A DNA stretch of 64,000 bases, from positions 868,001-932,000 of the forward strand of contig NZ_BCXJ01000001.1 in NCBI RefSeq assembly GCF_001598215.1. Direction: 5' to 3'. The notes under the pieces are model-generated. The model saw nothing but the letters and a program-made list of their open reading frames with translations, ran no database searches and was not told the DNA's origin. Every line of letters begins with the position of its first letter. Position 1 is the first letter of the stretch. Of the stretch, positions 26,045-36,105 are shown in pieces. This DNA is from Shouchella clausii. GTDB lineage: Bacteria; Bacillota; Bacilli; Bacillales; Bacillaceae_D. The position numbers and the translations under genes were made by a program.

Positions 26045-26689
26045 CTAGGAACGTTTCGGCCAAAATGTATAGGACCATGAATAAATCGTGTCGATGAAGA
26101 AAATCAGACCCCAAAGCATTGAAATCGAGTGAATCGTTTCATTTGGATAAGGGCTGTTAGCTGGATTGTACGATTCGCTGCCTAGCCATGACAAGTCCCG
26201 TAAATAAGAAAGCGCGTCATTCCAATTGTTCGTGCCGAGTGCGAAAAACACCGTTTGTGCGATGAGAAACACCAACAAATGGGCAAAGGAGGATCGGCGG
26301 TACATACGAGCTTGATAACTTGGGTCCTTTTGTTTTGCGATTTGCTCTCGATCTTTGTCCGTAAGCAAATCAATGCCCCGTAAACGGCCTATTTTTTCTT
26401 TCATCCAACGGTCAAGCTTTTTAAAGTCTTGGATGCCAAATGTGACAGCGTACAGGACAAAGACCGTAATGATGATTTGCAATGTTGATAATTCGCCAGT
26501 TTCCTTGTACAACAGCCAGCCAAGCCCGGCTTCCAATGCATTGATGCCGACAAACAAAAAAATAAAGACAATACTGGTACCCCGTTTATCAAGACCGTAA
26601 CGAGCCACGCCAAACAAAAGCAAGCAAACGAGCGATGCAAGTTCCATCGCAATAAAAAGCGGTGCGGCAAATTCGACAATTCCATTCAT
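26045..26689 (-). CDS. Membrane protein of unknown function, 214 aa, with two-component system
   Basis: Starting at ATG 26689, five bases after the response regulator stop, preceded by GGATG. There are about five hydrophobic segments: IVEFAAPLFIAMELASLVCLL, a second near residue 45, LQIIITVFVLYAVTFGI, FAHLLVFLIAQTVFFAL and MLWGLIFFIDTIYSW. A charged cytoplasmic stretch (KKLDRWMKEKIGRLRGID) is in the middle. No family is recognised. Close spacing to the kinase-regulator pair suggests a single transcript, so it could be the membrane target or accessory sensor of that system. Confidence 0.75.
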   Translation of the reverse strand: MNGIVEFAAPLFIAMELASLVCLLLFGVARYGLDKRGTSIVFIFLFVGINALEAGLGWLLYKETGELSTLQIIITVFVLYAVTFGIQDFKKLDRWMKEKIGRLRGIDLLTDKDREQIAKQKDPSYQARMYRRSSFAHLLVFLIAQTVFFALGTNNWNDALSYLRDLSWLGSESYNPANSPYPNETIHSISMLWGLIFFIDTIYSWSYTFWPKRS

Positions 26690-26693
26690 GCTC

Positions 26694-27299
26694 TTACATC
26701 CATCCTTTCTCTTCTGCGATCCGCAATGCGTCGTGGCGGTTAGTCGTTTCGAGTTTTTGCATCGCAGATGATAAATAGTTGCGGACGGTTCCAATGGAAA
26801 GGTGCATGGCAGAGGCGATCGTTTCTGTGCTTTCGCCATTGCGCACTCGCCGGAGCATTTCTTGTTCACGGTCATTTAGTGGGTTGGGCTGCAAACGAAA
26901 CAACATGTTGCTAAGTGCCGGAGAGATGACATTTTCGCCAGCTACAATGCGGCGGATCGCTACAATCAATTGGTCAATCGGGTCATCTTTAAGCAAATAG
27001 CCGTCCACGCCAAGTTTCATCGCTTGTTCAATATAGCCTGGTCGCGAAAAGGTCGTTAACAGTGCAATTTTCCCTTTGAAACCGTGGTGTTTCACGTATT
27101 TAGCTGTCTCGAGCCCTGTTTCATTAGGCATTTCAATATCCATAAGGAGCAAATCTAGTTCCTCAAGGCCGGGAAACGAGCGGACTGAGGCGCCGCTGGA
27201 AACCGCTCCGGCAACATGGATGTCTTCTTCTAAGTTAAGCAGTGACTCAAGCGCATTGCGCAAAATCGTTTGATCTTCGGCAATTAAAATTTGAATCAT
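26694..27299 (-). CDS. NarL/DesR-type response regulator
   Basis: A 201-residue regulator. The receiver domain has AEDQ at 7-10, phospho-acceptor Asp54 in LLMDIEMPNETGLE, Thr in LLTTFSR and Lys in GYLLKDDP. The C-terminal LuxR-type helix-turn-helix is LNDREQEMLRRVRNGES and MHLSIGTVRNYLSS. The start ATG 27299 overlaps the kinase stop by 4 bases (ATGA), which fixes it; the upstream ATG at 27380 lies inside the kinase gene. It is the partner of the adjacent kinase, like DesR, YvfU and LiaR of Bacillus. Confidence 0.92.
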   Translation of the reverse strand: MIQILIAEDQTILRNALESLLNLEEDIHVAGAVSSGASVRSFPGLEELDLLLMDIEMPNETGLETAKYVKHHGFKGKIALLTTFSRPGYIEQAMKLGVDGYLLKDDPIDQLIVAIRRIVAGENVISPALSNMLFRLQPNPLNDREQEMLRRVRNGESTETIASAMHLSIGTVRNYLSSAMQKLETTNRHDALRIAEEKGWM

Positions 27300-28417
27300 T
27301 TTCCTTCTCCTTTTACGAGTACAGTTGGGACGGCTAACGTAACCGTCGTCCCTGAATCGATGCCGCTTTTCCATGTACATGTGCCGCCAACAAGGCGCAT
27401 ACGTTCTTTCATTGAAGCAATGCCGTCGCCCTGTTTTATGTCGGGTGATTCGATCCCCACGCCATCATCGCGAATATGGCAAATAAGCTCGTTGTCTGTA
27501 TGGAAAAACGCCAATTCCACTAAATCAGCGCGGCTATGTTTGTAACAGTTTACAAGCGCTTCGCGAATCGACAACGCCACCATTGTTTCAACGACTTCCG
27601 TAAGGATGGGGATTTCTGCTTCCCCGCGGACAGAAAAGGCGGTGAACGTTCCTTTAAACAACGTTTTCGCATGGTCGATTTCAGGCTTGATTTCGATATG
27701 CTTTAAACCAGCCACCACCTCGCGGACTTGCTTGGCAGCGGAACGCGCCGTTTCAAGGACATCGCCCATTTCTTGTTTGGCTGCTACAGGGTTGCTGTCT
27801 GCTAATCGAATCGCCAGTTCGCTTTTAAATTTGATGACGGCAAGTGTATGGCCTAGCGTATCGTGCAAATCCCTAGCAATCCGGTTTCGTTCTTCTTCTT
27901 TCGCAAAAGCAGCAAGTTCCGATTCGGCACTAGCGAGGTCCCGTTCGAGACTGTGTGCTCGTTTCATATAGCGAATCGTAACTGGCAAAATGAGTTGTAA
28001 GAATAAAAACGGCGCGTAAACAGTCGTCAAAAACGAAAGCGGCTCGCCTGTCGTAACCGTAAAGACTAGCACATAACTGGATACTAAAAACAACATCGAC
28101 AAGCACAAGTAAGGCCAAAAGCGGACTCTACCGCTTACATCGCTAAAAAGAAAAAGGTAAATCAATAAGCTGTGATCGATATGCACGGCGACGAATGCGA
28201 AAAGGCAAATGCCGATGGCACAAGCAGCGACAAAGCGCCAATCTTTCCACCAAAGTGCGACGTAGTAAGCTGCTAAAATAGCCGTAAAACAAAACAAGCG
28301 TAGCGACAACGGCAGTTCGCTTTCTATTGTTAACAAATTAAAGAATAAAAAAGTAAATACGAAAATATCAAAGAAAAGATAGCGTTTCATTTGTTCCCGT
28401 GGATAAAGTTGAATCAT
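27296..28417 (-). CDS. DesK-like sensor histidine kinase
   Basis: A 373-residue HPK7 kinase. The first 150 residues hold five or six membrane segments with almost no extracytoplasmic domain, so it probably senses the membrane itself or a ligand within it. The H box is RDLHDTLGHTL with His185; the N box is SIREALVNCYKHS; the G box is IRDDGVGIE with a second glycine loop GDGIASMKERM. AAAGGAG precedes ATG 28417. Unlike desKR there is no desaturase gene next to it, and unlike many resistance-type systems no ABC transporter; the third gene is an unknown membrane protein. Confidence 0.9.
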   Translation of the reverse strand: MIQLYPREQMKRYLFFDIFVFTFLFFNLLTIESELPLSLRLFCFTAILAAYYVALWWKDWRFVAACAIGICLFAFVAVHIDHSLLIYLFLFSDVSGRVRFWPYLCLSMLFLVSSYVLVFTVTTGEPLSFLTTVYAPFLFLQLILPVTIRYMKRAHSLERDLASAESELAAFAKEEERNRIARDLHDTLGHTLAVIKFKSELAIRLADSNPVAAKQEMGDVLETARSAAKQVREVVAGLKHIEIKPEIDHAKTLFKGTFTAFSVRGEAEIPILTEVVETMVALSIREALVNCYKHSRADLVELAFFHTDNELICHIRDDGVGIESPDIKQGDGIASMKERMRLVGGTCTWKSGIDSGTTVTLAVPTVLVKGEGK

Positions 28418-28734
28418 AGGGAGGCGCTCCTTTATAGGCGATCCCTTTTATTATAGCGCCTTTATAGATTAAGCGATAACCCGATAGAGTGCTATTCATA
28501 GATGTCATTGTTTTTTTGTGACAGGTGTCATATGCAAATCGATTTAAAAAAATATTGTGATTTAAATTTTTAAATTGTATGATAGAACGTAAAGAAAGAG
28601 CGGTTGCGCGATTAGAAGAAGGGCAGGCTCACTTGATCTACGCCTTGACCGTAAGCTGTACCTCCACACTCCAGTGAGGCATGCAATAGGCAAAGGATGA
28701 GAGGAACAAAAAACATGATGAAGAGGGGACGGAA
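28418..28734. other. 317-base gap between kinase and MFS genes
   Basis: Divergent promoter region. It contains AT-rich sequence (ATTTAAATTTTTAAAT at about 28559-28575) suited to promoters, and a 32-codon ORF (28579-28677) without a ribosome binding site. GAGGGGACGG before 28735 is the site of the MFS gene. No terminator or known riboswitch is seen. Confidence 0.4.
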
Positions 28735-29997
28735 ATGAAAACACGATCGTTTTTACTTGAAAGAAATTTTATGATTTTGCTTTCTGGCGTGTTTATTAAT
28801 GGAATTGGTGCAGGCGTTTATGCGGTTTCGGGTATGTTGCTTGTCCTCTATTTGAGCGGAAATGTCTTTTATTCAGGTCTCGCGTATTTCGCAGTGACAG
28901 TGGCAAATGCATTGGCTTTCTTAATCGCACCATTTGCTCGATACGTAACGTACAAAAAAGGCTTAATTGTATGCGAAGTGTTGAAGTCAGCATTGCTTTT
29001 TACACTACCACTCTTTTACGCAACGATTGGCCTGAACGTTTATTATGTGATCACACTGCTATTTGCGGTTTCTTTGCTAGCCCAGTTTACATACCCGATC
29101 GAATCGACGATTATGCCGATTATTGTCGGTAAAGAAAACATTATTAAAGCAAATGCGTACTTGCAAACGGTGAGGGAAGGAATGGATATCGCCTTTGTTG
29201 CTGGCGCCGGTGTTCTTGTTGCTTTCATTGGCCCTGTTCAAGCAATTTTGATTACAGCGGTTTGCCATTTGTTATCATCATTAACGTACACACTATTCCG
29301 CTTTAGACAAAACACTGTCCCTCAAGAAAGACAAGGCGTGAAACAAAGCGCGGTCGCCTACAAAACAGATTTAAAGGCAGGGATGACGTATATTTCTCAA
29401 TCGCTTATTCCAAAAATGATTGGATCGATTATCTTTATTAATTTGGCGATGGGCGTGATGGTTCCGAATTTGCCTGCATTTACATTAATGAAAGGCAATA
29501 GTGAAGCCATTTATGGGTTTTATTTGGCTGGATTGTCACTTGGCGTCATGATTGGCACACTGATTACTCCGAAAGTCAAAGAATGCCGTTTCGGGCTTTT
29601 GACGATCGTTGGTTTCTCTAGCACTGGTATCGCCTGGCTTGGTACTGCTTTTCTGCCCATTTACTTTTCTTTGCCTTTCTTTTGTATCGGCAGTATCGCG
29701 ATTGGCATTTTTAATATCCTCCTTTTTTCTTCCCTTCAACAACAGGTGGAAGAAGCAATGATTGGCCGTGTCGTGACAGTCATATCCAGTGCAGCAGCAG
29801 TCGGTACGCCGTTTGGTTCCCTTATAGGTGGAGCGCTTGGCTCTATCTTTACCCCTGTCTTGCCTGTTGCGCTTTGTGGAATAGCGATGTTGTTATTTAG
29901 TACCAGCTGGTTGATTCACCCAGTACTCCGAAAACTTCCTGCCATTGAAAAGGCCTCTTTGTTTGTTCGCAAGCCAACCCATAGTCAATCGGTGTAG
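28735..29997 (+). CDS. MFS transporter, macrolide-efflux/Bcr-like exporter
   Basis: A 420-residue protein with about 12 membrane segments. Start ATG 28735 after GAGGGGACGG. The N-terminus (RNFMILLSGVFINGIGAGVYAVSG) and a ten-residue stretch after segment 4 (IVGKENIIKANAYLQTVREG) resemble the MFS_3/Mef-like branch, whose members export macrolides or other drugs. A charged loop (QNTVPQERQGVKQS) separates the halves. Substrate unknown. It stands alone and ends in a good terminator. Confidence 0.8.
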   Translation: MKTRSFLLERNFMILLSGVFINGIGAGVYAVSGMLLVLYLSGNVFYSGLAYFAVTVANALAFLIAPFARYVTYKKGLIVCEVLKSALLFTLPLFYATIGLNVYYVITLLFAVSLLAQFTYPIESTIMPIIVGKENIIKANAYLQTVREGMDIAFVAGAGVLVAFIGPVQAILITAVCHLLSSLTYTLFRFRQNTVPQERQGVKQSAVAYKTDLKAGMTYISQSLIPKMIGSIIFINLAMGVMVPNLPAFTLMKGNSEAIYGFYLAGLSLGVMIGTLITPKVKECRFGLLTIVGFSSTGIAWLGTAFLPIYFSLPFFCIGSIAIGIFNILLFSSLQQQVEEAMIGRVVTVISSAAAVGTPFGSLIGGALGSIFTPVLPVALCGIAMLLFSTSWLIHPVLRKLPAIEKASLFVRKPTHSQSV

Positions 29998-30052
29998 AAA
30001 AAACATGGTTGTGATTCAGGAGAAAGGAAAAAGGAAACGAATTGCTTTGCTG

Positions 30053-30082
30053 CCCAAGGAGAGTCCCTTCTCTTTGGGTTTT
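30053..30082 (+). terminator. Intrinsic terminator after MFS gene
   Basis: CCCAAGGAGA pairs with TCTCTTTGGG (10 bp, one G-U), loop GTCCCT, then TTTT. Confidence 0.75.
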
Positions 30083-30260
30083 GGCGTTTGGTTTAGGCGA
30101 ATACGGCAAATGTAGTAGATTGATAACAATGGGGACAAGTTACTATGTTTTTTTCATTTTTTATAAGCGATATTATGTTGGGAAAATGTAATTCCATTCC
30201 ATTTAGAGGAGAAATCTTTTAAACTGTAAGTATAAACGATTAGCAAAGGGTGGTGTTGAG

Positions 30261-31742
30261 ATGAAGCGTATTATTGTGTGTGACCGTGACTTAAGCGAGT
30301 GCTATGGAATGGAGTGGCTAATTCGTTCTTCTCATTTGCAAGTAGAGCGTGCCGGAATTGCGTGTTCGCCTGAAGAACTGTTTGAACAAATGGAAACAGA
30401 ACGTCCTGATGTCATTTGCCTTGAATTGGATATGTTTCAAGGGCGTGAATGGGAACAACTAAAACATTATGCAGCTATCTTTACGCCTGCTCTTGTGGCG
30501 GTTTCTGCAGAAGCAACGTATGCAAAAGCAATGCAGGCGCTAGAACTTGGCTGTGTCGACTTGCTTATAAAACCACTTGATTCTGAGAAACTACTACGGC
30601 ATTTGCACAAGCTACTGCGTGAAAAGCGTCCTGTTGTTGTCCAGGGCGAAAAAGAAGAGCCTAAGTGGCCCTGTCCATCGTACCGTGACCTTTTTTTGCC
30701 TGGCCGTGCCGATTCGTACCCAGGAGATGTGGTGCTCATCCAACATGAAGAGAAAGGCAAAACCATAAAATTGCTTGAATTTGCCGAAGCTTTCCCATTT
30801 ACAGATAAACCGGCTATTCTCCCGCTTAGTGACGTTGTTATGCTTGTGTTTCCTGATCGTGACCCTTGGCGGGAGAAACTGTGCCATAAGCTGCTTAATA
30901 GTTGGGATGACCAAGACAATGGCTTAGCCGTCTTTGTTTTGGACCAAAAGGAAAACCGTTCCTTGCAGGAGGCCTATCAGCGAGCGCTACTCCATTTGCA
31001 GCGGGCATTTTTTATCGGTTTTGACCAAGTGATCGTGACTGGGGAAGCGTTCTCATGGAAACGAATCGATCCACTTTTGACGCCAGAGGAACAACGGATT
31101 TGGATCGAAATGTTGAGAGACAATAAACTCACTTCCCTCAAGCAATGGCTATATGGGGAATTTTATTATGCTGGCGGCGCTTTGCCCGATCCTGGGCTGC
31201 TGCGGATAAAATTGACAAGCATTCTTGCCCAAGTGCGCCGCTATATGCGTAATTGGAAAATGGCCGGAGAAGACGTGGAACGCGCCTATTACAACCTGTT
31301 TAATAGCGTATTAAATATGCCAGTTCTAGCAAGGATTGTCCAGGAGCTCATTTTGTTTATTCAATTTCTGTTTGAGCAAACGCGCCGCGTGGAAACGGTC
31401 CAAAAAACAGACGTTGTCCATGAAGCGCTCCGCTATATGAACAAGCATTACCAAAACCCTAAGCTTAATTTAACACGTGTAGCAGAGCATGTCGGCAGAA
31501 ATCCTTCGTATTTAAGCCAGTTGTTTTCAATACGGCTCAAACAATCATTTCGCCATGCGCTCCAAGACATTCGGATTGCCGCTGCCAAGGAGCTGCTTGC
31601 TGACCCTATGCTCGCCATCGGTGAGATAGCCGAACGGGTAGGCTATGCAAACCCAGCCTATTTTTCAAAAGCATTCAAAAAACAAACTGCATACAGTCCG
31701 AACCAGTACCGCATTCGAGAATTAACTAAAGAAAAGGAATAA
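30261..31742 (+). CDS. AraC-family response regulator (YesN-like) with Glu at phospho-acceptor site
   Basis: A 493-residue protein. Residues 1-120 form a receiver domain: acidic pocket CDRD (8, 10), Ser in VAVSAEA and Lys in LLIKPLD are in place, but the acceptor position is Glu55 in PDVICLELDM, where active members have Asp. The middle 250 residues match nothing I recognise. The C-terminus has two AraC helix-turn-helices: LTRVAEHVGRNPSYLSQLF and IGEIAERVGYANPAYFSKAF. No sensor kinase gene is adjacent. It precedes hutU by 152 bases on the same strand, so it is a candidate hut regulator. Glu can mimic phospho-Asp, so constitutive or ligand-driven activity is possible. Confidence 0.85.
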   Translation: MKRIIVCDRDLSECYGMEWLIRSSHLQVERAGIACSPEELFEQMETERPDVICLELDMFQGREWEQLKHYAAIFTPALVAVSAEATYAKAMQALELGCVDLLIKPLDSEKLLRHLHKLLREKRPVVVQGEKEEPKWPCPSYRDLFLPGRADSYPGDVVLIQHEEKGKTIKLLEFAEAFPFTDKPAILPLSDVVMLVFPDRDPWREKLCHKLLNSWDDQDNGLAVFVLDQKENRSLQEAYQRALLHLQRAFFIGFDQVIVTGEAFSWKRIDPLLTPEEQRIWIEMLRDNKLTSLKQWLYGEFYYAGGALPDPGLLRIKLTSILAQVRRYMRNWKMAGEDVERAYYNLFNSVLNMPVLARIVQELILFIQFLFEQTRRVETVQKTDVVHEALRYMNKHYQNPKLNLTRVAEHVGRNPSYLSQLFSIRLKQSFRHALQDIRIAAAKELLADPMLAIGEIAERVGYANPAYFSKAFKKQTAYSPNQYRIRELTKEKE

Positions 31743-31894
31743 ACATAAAGAAAGTATAAATGAAAGGAAAATTTTCGGACAGAAATAAATGAAAAGTCAA
31801 ATATATTAAACAAAAATCCAATCGAAATCAGCTAGGCGCAAATGGTGTGGCTCCCTATACTGCTAAGTAAGACATATAAAGGGGGAATGCCACA

Positions 31895-33574
31895 ATGAAT
31901 CTGAACAATGAACCAATTCGTGCGAAAAGAGGCACCGCCTTAACGGCCAAAGGTTGGGTGCAGGAAGCAGCGCTCCGTATGCTTATGAATAATTTAGATG
32001 AAGAAGTAGCAGAACATCCAGATCATTTAGTTGTCTACGGCGGAATTGGCAAGGCTGCGCGCAATTGGCCGTCTTATCACAGCATTGTTGAATCGTTAAC
32101 AGAGCTTGATAACGATGAAACGTTACTCATTCAATCTGGGAAACCGGTTGCTGTCTTTAAAACACATGAAGATGCACCACGGGTTTTGCTTGCCAATTCC
32201 AACCTTGTCCCTGCTTGGGCGAATTGGGAAACATTTCATGAGCTTGATAAGAAAGGCTTAATCATGTACGGGCAAATGACAGCCGGAAGTTGGATTTATA
32301 TTGGTAGTCAAGGCATTGTTCAAGGAACTTACGAGACGTTTGCTGAATGTGCCAGACAACATTTTGGCGGCTCATTAAAAGGAACCATTACCGTAACAGC
32401 TGGATTAGGCGGCATGGGTGGCGCCCAACCGTTAGCTGTCACGATGGCAAATGGCGTGGCCATCTGCGTTGACGTAGATCGTTCTCGGATCGATAAGCGT
32501 ATGGAGACCAACTATTTGGACATTGTCGCCCATACGCTAACAGAGGCAATTGAAGAAGCAGAACTCGCGAAAAAGGAAGGCATTCCCCTTTCGATAGGCC
32601 TTGTCGGCAATGCGGCTGAAGTGTTGCCAGAAATGCTTGATCGCGGATTTGTTCCAGATATTGTCACTGATCAAACGTCTGCCCATGATCCTTTGAATGG
32701 CTATTTGCCAAAAGGGTTCACTCTTGAACAAGGGCAAGTACTTCGAAAGGAAGATCCCAAAGCTTACATTGGTCTCGCTAAAAAGAGCATGGCCGAGCAT
32801 GTTGAAGCCATGCTTGAGCTAAAAAAGCGGGGCGCGATCGTGTTTGACTATGGCAATAATATTCGCCAAGTTGCTTTTGATGAAGGAATTCGCGACGCCT
32901 TTTCGTTTCCTGGTTTTGTTCCTGCTTTTATCCGGCCACAATTTTGCGAAGGCAAAGGGCCTTTCCGCTGGGTGGCGCTTTCTGGCGATCCAGCAGACAT
33001 TGATAAAACCGATGAAGTGATCTTGCAAGAGTTTGCCGACAACGAACCGTTATGCCAATGGATCCGCATGGCACGTCGCCATATTTCCTTCCAAGGCCTT
33101 CCGGCAAGGATTTGCTGGCTCGGCTATGGAGAACGTGCCCGTTTTGGCAAACGGATTAATGAAATGGTCGCTTCTGGAGAATTGTCCGCCCCAATTGTAA
33201 TCGGGCGTGACCACCTTGATGCAGGTTCGGTCGCCTCGCCGAATCGGGAAACAGAAGCAATGAAAGACGGCAGTGACGCGGTTGCCGACTGGCCGATTTT
33301 AAATGCACTTGTTAATACGGCAGCAGGGGCAAGCTGGGTATCTGTCCATCATGGTGGCGGCGTCGGTATGGGCTACTCCCTTCACGCTGGCATGGTGGTA
33401 GTGGCAGATGGGACAGCGGAAGCGGCACGGCGTTTGGAGCGTGTGCTGACAACGGATCCAGGGCTGGGCGTCGTTCGCCATGCCGATGCTGGCTATCAAA
33501 AAGCTGTGGAAACGGCAAAAGCAAAAGGCATTGTCATTCCGACCCTTACAAGGGAGGGAAAAGAAAATGGCTGA
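31895..33574 (+). CDS. hutU: Urocanate hydratase
   Basis: A 559-residue enzyme (typical length about 555) that converts urocanate to imidazolone propionate with tightly bound NAD+. Seen: [58 protein letters not shown] (NAD-binding), [16 protein letters not shown] with active-site region, [11 protein letters not shown] and the tail [10 protein letters not shown]. Ribosome binding site AAAGGGGG precedes ATG 31895. It is the first gene of the cluster. Histidine ammonia-lyase (hutH) is not in the window, so urocanate must come from elsewhere in the genome or from outside. The stop overlaps hutI by 8 bases. Confidence 0.96.
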   Translation: MNLNNEPIRAKRGTALTAKGWVQEAALRMLMNNLDEEVAEHPDHLVVYGGIGKAARNWPSYHSIVESLTELDNDETLLIQSGKPVAVFKTHEDAPRVLLANSNLVPAWANWETFHELDKKGLIMYGQMTAGSWIYIGSQGIVQGTYETFAECARQHFGGSLKGTITVTAGLGGMGGAQPLAVTMANGVAICVDVDRSRIDKRMETNYLDIVAHTLTEAIEEAELAKKEGIPLSIGLVGNAAEVLPEMLDRGFVPDIVTDQTSAHDPLNGYLPKGFTLEQGQVLRKEDPKAYIGLAKKSMAEHVEAMLELKKRGAIVFDYGNNIRQVAFDEGIRDAFSFPGFVPAFIRPQFCEGKGPFRWVALSGDPADIDKTDEVILQEFADNEPLCQWIRMARRHISFQGLPARICWLGYGERARFGKRINEMVASGELSAPIVIGRDHLDAGSVASPNRETEAMKDGSDAVADWPILNALVNTAAGASWVSVHHGGGVGMGYSLHAGMVVVADGTAEAARRLERVLTTDPGLGVVRHADAGYQKAVETAKAKGIVIPTLTREGKENG

Positions 33575-34910
33575 ACTCTTATATATCAAGGAGGCTGAAC
33601 AAGTTGTCACTGTTGCTGGCGCAAGCGACAAACCAAAAGTAGGAGAGGATTTGTCTGAAATTGGCGTCATCGAATGTGGGAGTGTCATCGTTGAGGGAGA
33701 GAAGATTGCCTTTGTAGGTACAGACGGAGATGCTTATCAATACTTGCAAAAACGTTCAGGAAAGGTGAAAACCATTGAGGCAAGGGGGAAGATCCTCACG
33801 CCAGGACTCGTCGATCCCCATACACATCTCGTCTTTGCCGGCAGCCGTGAACACGAATTGGCGATGCGTTTGAAAGGCAAGTCGTATATGAACATTTTAC
33901 AGGCAGGCGGCGGCATATTAAGCACAACAAAAAGCACAAGAGCAGCCACTGCTGAACAGTTGGCCTATGAATCGCGGGTACGGCTTAACCGTTTTTTGCA
34001 GCACGGGGTGACGACTGTTGAGGCGAAAAGCGGCTACGGGTTAGCGACAGACGCTGAACTAAAACAGCTCCGTGTCGCTAAACAATTAAACAATGAACAC
34101 CCAGTAGACGTCGTCTCGACTTTTATGGGGGCGCATGCGATCCCGCCTGAGTGGAAACAGGATCCTAATGCGTTTGTAAAATTAGTTGCAGAAGAAATGA
34201 TTCCCCAAGTCGCAGCTGAGAATTTAGCTGAGTTTTGTGATGTCTTTTGTGAAGAGGGCGTCTTTACGGTCGCCCAATCGCAATACATTTTGGAGGAAGG
34301 GGAAAAGCATGGGCTTAAGCCAAAAATCCACGCCGATGAATTGGTTTCCTTTGGAGGGGCCGAGCTGGCCGCAAAAGTCGGCGCAGTCAGTGCAGACCAT
34401 CTGTTAAAAGCCTCACCAACAGGCATTAAACAAATGGCCGAGGCAGGCGTTATTGCCGTGCTCCTGCCAGGAACAGCCTTTTTTCTAATGACCGAGCCGG
34501 CCAATGCTCGGGCCATGATTGAAGCAGGAGTCCCAGTTGCCTTATCGACAGACCGTAACCCAGGTTCATCGCCAACTGAATCATTGCCATTCATTATGAA
34601 TTTGGCTTGTCTGACAATGAAAATGACGCCAGAAGAGGTGCTTGCTGCTGCCACGATCAATGCCGCCCACGCCATTGATAGAGCGAAGGACATCGGCAGC
34701 ATTGAAGCAGGCAAAAACGCTGATCTCGTGCTATTTGACGCACCGAATTATCAAACATTGCAGTATAACTATGCTGTCAATCGAGTCGATACAGTCATGA
34801 AAGCAGGGAAAATCGTCGTGGAAGGCGGTGTTTTACTTGAAGAAACCGACAATCAACGGCGCTCGCTTGCAACGGAAAATCGAGGAACTCGGCCAATTTG
34901 GCAAAAATGA
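33567..34910 (+). CDS. hutI: Imidazolonepropionase
   Basis: A 447-residue amidohydrolase that opens the imidazolone ring to N-formimino-L-glutamate. Start ATG 33567 after AGGGAGGG, inside the last codons of hutU; upstream ATGs lie in the hutU gene. Metal-binding HxH in [17 protein letters not shown], then [19 protein letters not shown] with HADE, SADHL, and the Asp in [13 protein letters not shown]. Typical of the family. The start of the M20 hydrolase lies 74 bases inside its 3' end in another frame. Confidence 0.95.
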   Translation: MAELLYIKEAEQVVTVAGASDKPKVGEDLSEIGVIECGSVIVEGEKIAFVGTDGDAYQYLQKRSGKVKTIEARGKILTPGLVDPHTHLVFAGSREHELAMRLKGKSYMNILQAGGGILSTTKSTRAATAEQLAYESRVRLNRFLQHGVTTVEAKSGYGLATDAELKQLRVAKQLNNEHPVDVVSTFMGAHAIPPEWKQDPNAFVKLVAEEMIPQVAAENLAEFCDVFCEEGVFTVAQSQYILEEGEKHGLKPKIHADELVSFGGAELAAKVGAVSADHLLKASPTGIKQMAEAGVIAVLLPGTAFFLMTEPANARAMIEAGVPVALSTDRNPGSSPTESLPFIMNLACLTMKMTPEEVLAAATINAAHAIDRAKDIGSIEAGKNADLVLFDAPNYQTLQYNYAVNRVDTVMKAGKIVVEGGVLLEETDNQRRSLATENRGTRPIWQK

Positions 34911-36105
34911 GAAAGGGGGATTAGACCGGACAACGTTCACGGCAGCGGAACTCGCTGCTCGGGAATGGTTGCAAACACAATGTGTCAGCCTTGGGCTTGA
35001 TGTCAAGTGCGATCCCGCCGCCAATATTTGGGCTTTTCGCAACGGACAGGAGCGTCTTCCTGCTATTGCGTTTGGCTCCCATATTGATACGGTGCCAAAC
35101 GGTGGCATGTATGATGGCGCGCTCGGCGTTCTCATTGCTTTAGAAGTAATGGAACGACTGAACGAAGAAAAGATCGGAACGCGCCATCCATTCGCACTCG
35201 TTTCCTTTACGGCAGAAGAACCGAACCCGTTTGGCTTATCGACATTTGGCAGCCGGGCAGTAGCTGGAAAACTAACAAAGCAAGACTTGGAGGGCGTGAC
35301 AGGTGACGCCGGGTTGTTATTGACGGAAGCGCTCAGGCAAGCAGGAGGCGATCCGGATCGTTTTGAAGACACGTACGAGTTAGCGCCACTTTTATCTGCT
35401 TACCTTGAAGTCCATATTGAACAAGGGAAACGCTTAGTCACAAGCAGCATCCCCGTTGGCATTGTTTCTGGAATTACGGGCATTTACAGGGAGCGTGTAA
35501 CCGTAATAGGGGACGCCAATCACGCGGGAACGACTGTCATGGCTGAACGTAAGGATGCACTCGTAGCTGCGGCGGAAGTGGTGGTAGCTGTCGAACAGGC
35601 GGCGGAAACGCATGCAGAAGAAGTAGTCGCAACAGTTGGCGCACTTGACGTGCGCCCGAACGCCGCCAATATTATCCCTGGTCAAGTGGAAATGGTTGTG
35701 GAGATTCGCGGCAAAACAATCGCAGAAATCGAAGCTGTCCGCCATGCTTTAAACAGCCAAATCGCTGAACTCAAAAGTAGACGTGGCGTTTCGATTAAGC
35801 AAGAAACGTTTTTATCGCAACCACCTGTGCCAATGGACCAATCACTTATCGATACATTTGCGGAGCAAGCCCATTCACTTGGTTACAAGACGCTGACACT
35901 CGGGAGCATGGCTGGGCATGATGCAGCCCACATGGCGGCGATGACAAGAAGCGGCATGTTGTTTGTCCCTAGCATTGGCGGCAAAAGCCATTGTCCTGAA
36001 GAAGCAAGTGCACTCTGTGACATTGAGGCAGCTGCGAATGTGTTGTTCCATGCGCTGCTGAAACTTGACCAAAACCTTGACCAGAAAGGGACGGATAACA
36101 GATGA
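34837..36105 (+). CDS. M20-family Zn amidohydrolase (allantoate/N-carbamoyl-amino-acid hydrolase type)
   Basis: A 422-residue M20 peptidase-fold hydrolase. Best start is TTG 34837, with GGCGGTG 6 bases before it; GTG 34828 lies too close to any site. Both lie in the 3' end of hutI. Family motifs: [32 protein letters not shown] (metal ligands His, Asp), SFTAEEPNPFG, VEIHIEQG-like EVHIEQGKRL, DANHAGTTVM and SMAGHDAAHMA, KSHCPEEAS. Homologues hydrolyse allantoate, N-carbamoyl- or N-formyl-type bonds. Its place between hutI and a HutF-like deiminase suggests that it releases formate from N-formylglutamate, replacing HutG. That role is inference. Confidence 0.85.
   Translation: MKKPTINGARLQRKIEELGQFGKNEKGGLDRTTFTAAELAAREWLQTQCVSLGLDVKCDPAANIWAFRNGQERLPAIAFGSHIDTVPNGGMYDGALGVLIALEVMERLNEEKIGTRHPFALVSFTAEEPNPFGLSTFGSRAVAGKLTKQDLEGVTGDAGLLLTEALRQAGGDPDRFEDTYELAPLLSAYLEVHIEQGKRLVTSSIPVGIVSGITGIYRERVTVIGDANHAGTTVMAERKDALVAAAEVVVAVEQAAETHAEEVVATVGALDVRPNAANIIPGQVEMVVEIRGKTIAEIEAVRHALNSQIAELKSRRGVSIKQETFLSQPPVPMDQSLIDTFAEQAHSLGYKTLTLGSMAGHDAAHMAAMTRSGMLFVPSIGGKSHCPEEASALCDIEAAANVLFHALLKLDQNLDQKGTDNR

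Noticed and set aside
28579-28677. 32-codon ORF before the MFS gene as possible regulatory leader peptide
   Set aside because: No ribosome binding site, and no terminator or hairpin follows it.
34034-34714. Long minus-strand ORF (226 codons) inside hutI
   Set aside because: Mirror of a conserved gene; the translation is rich in Ser, Ala and Thr and resembles no family.
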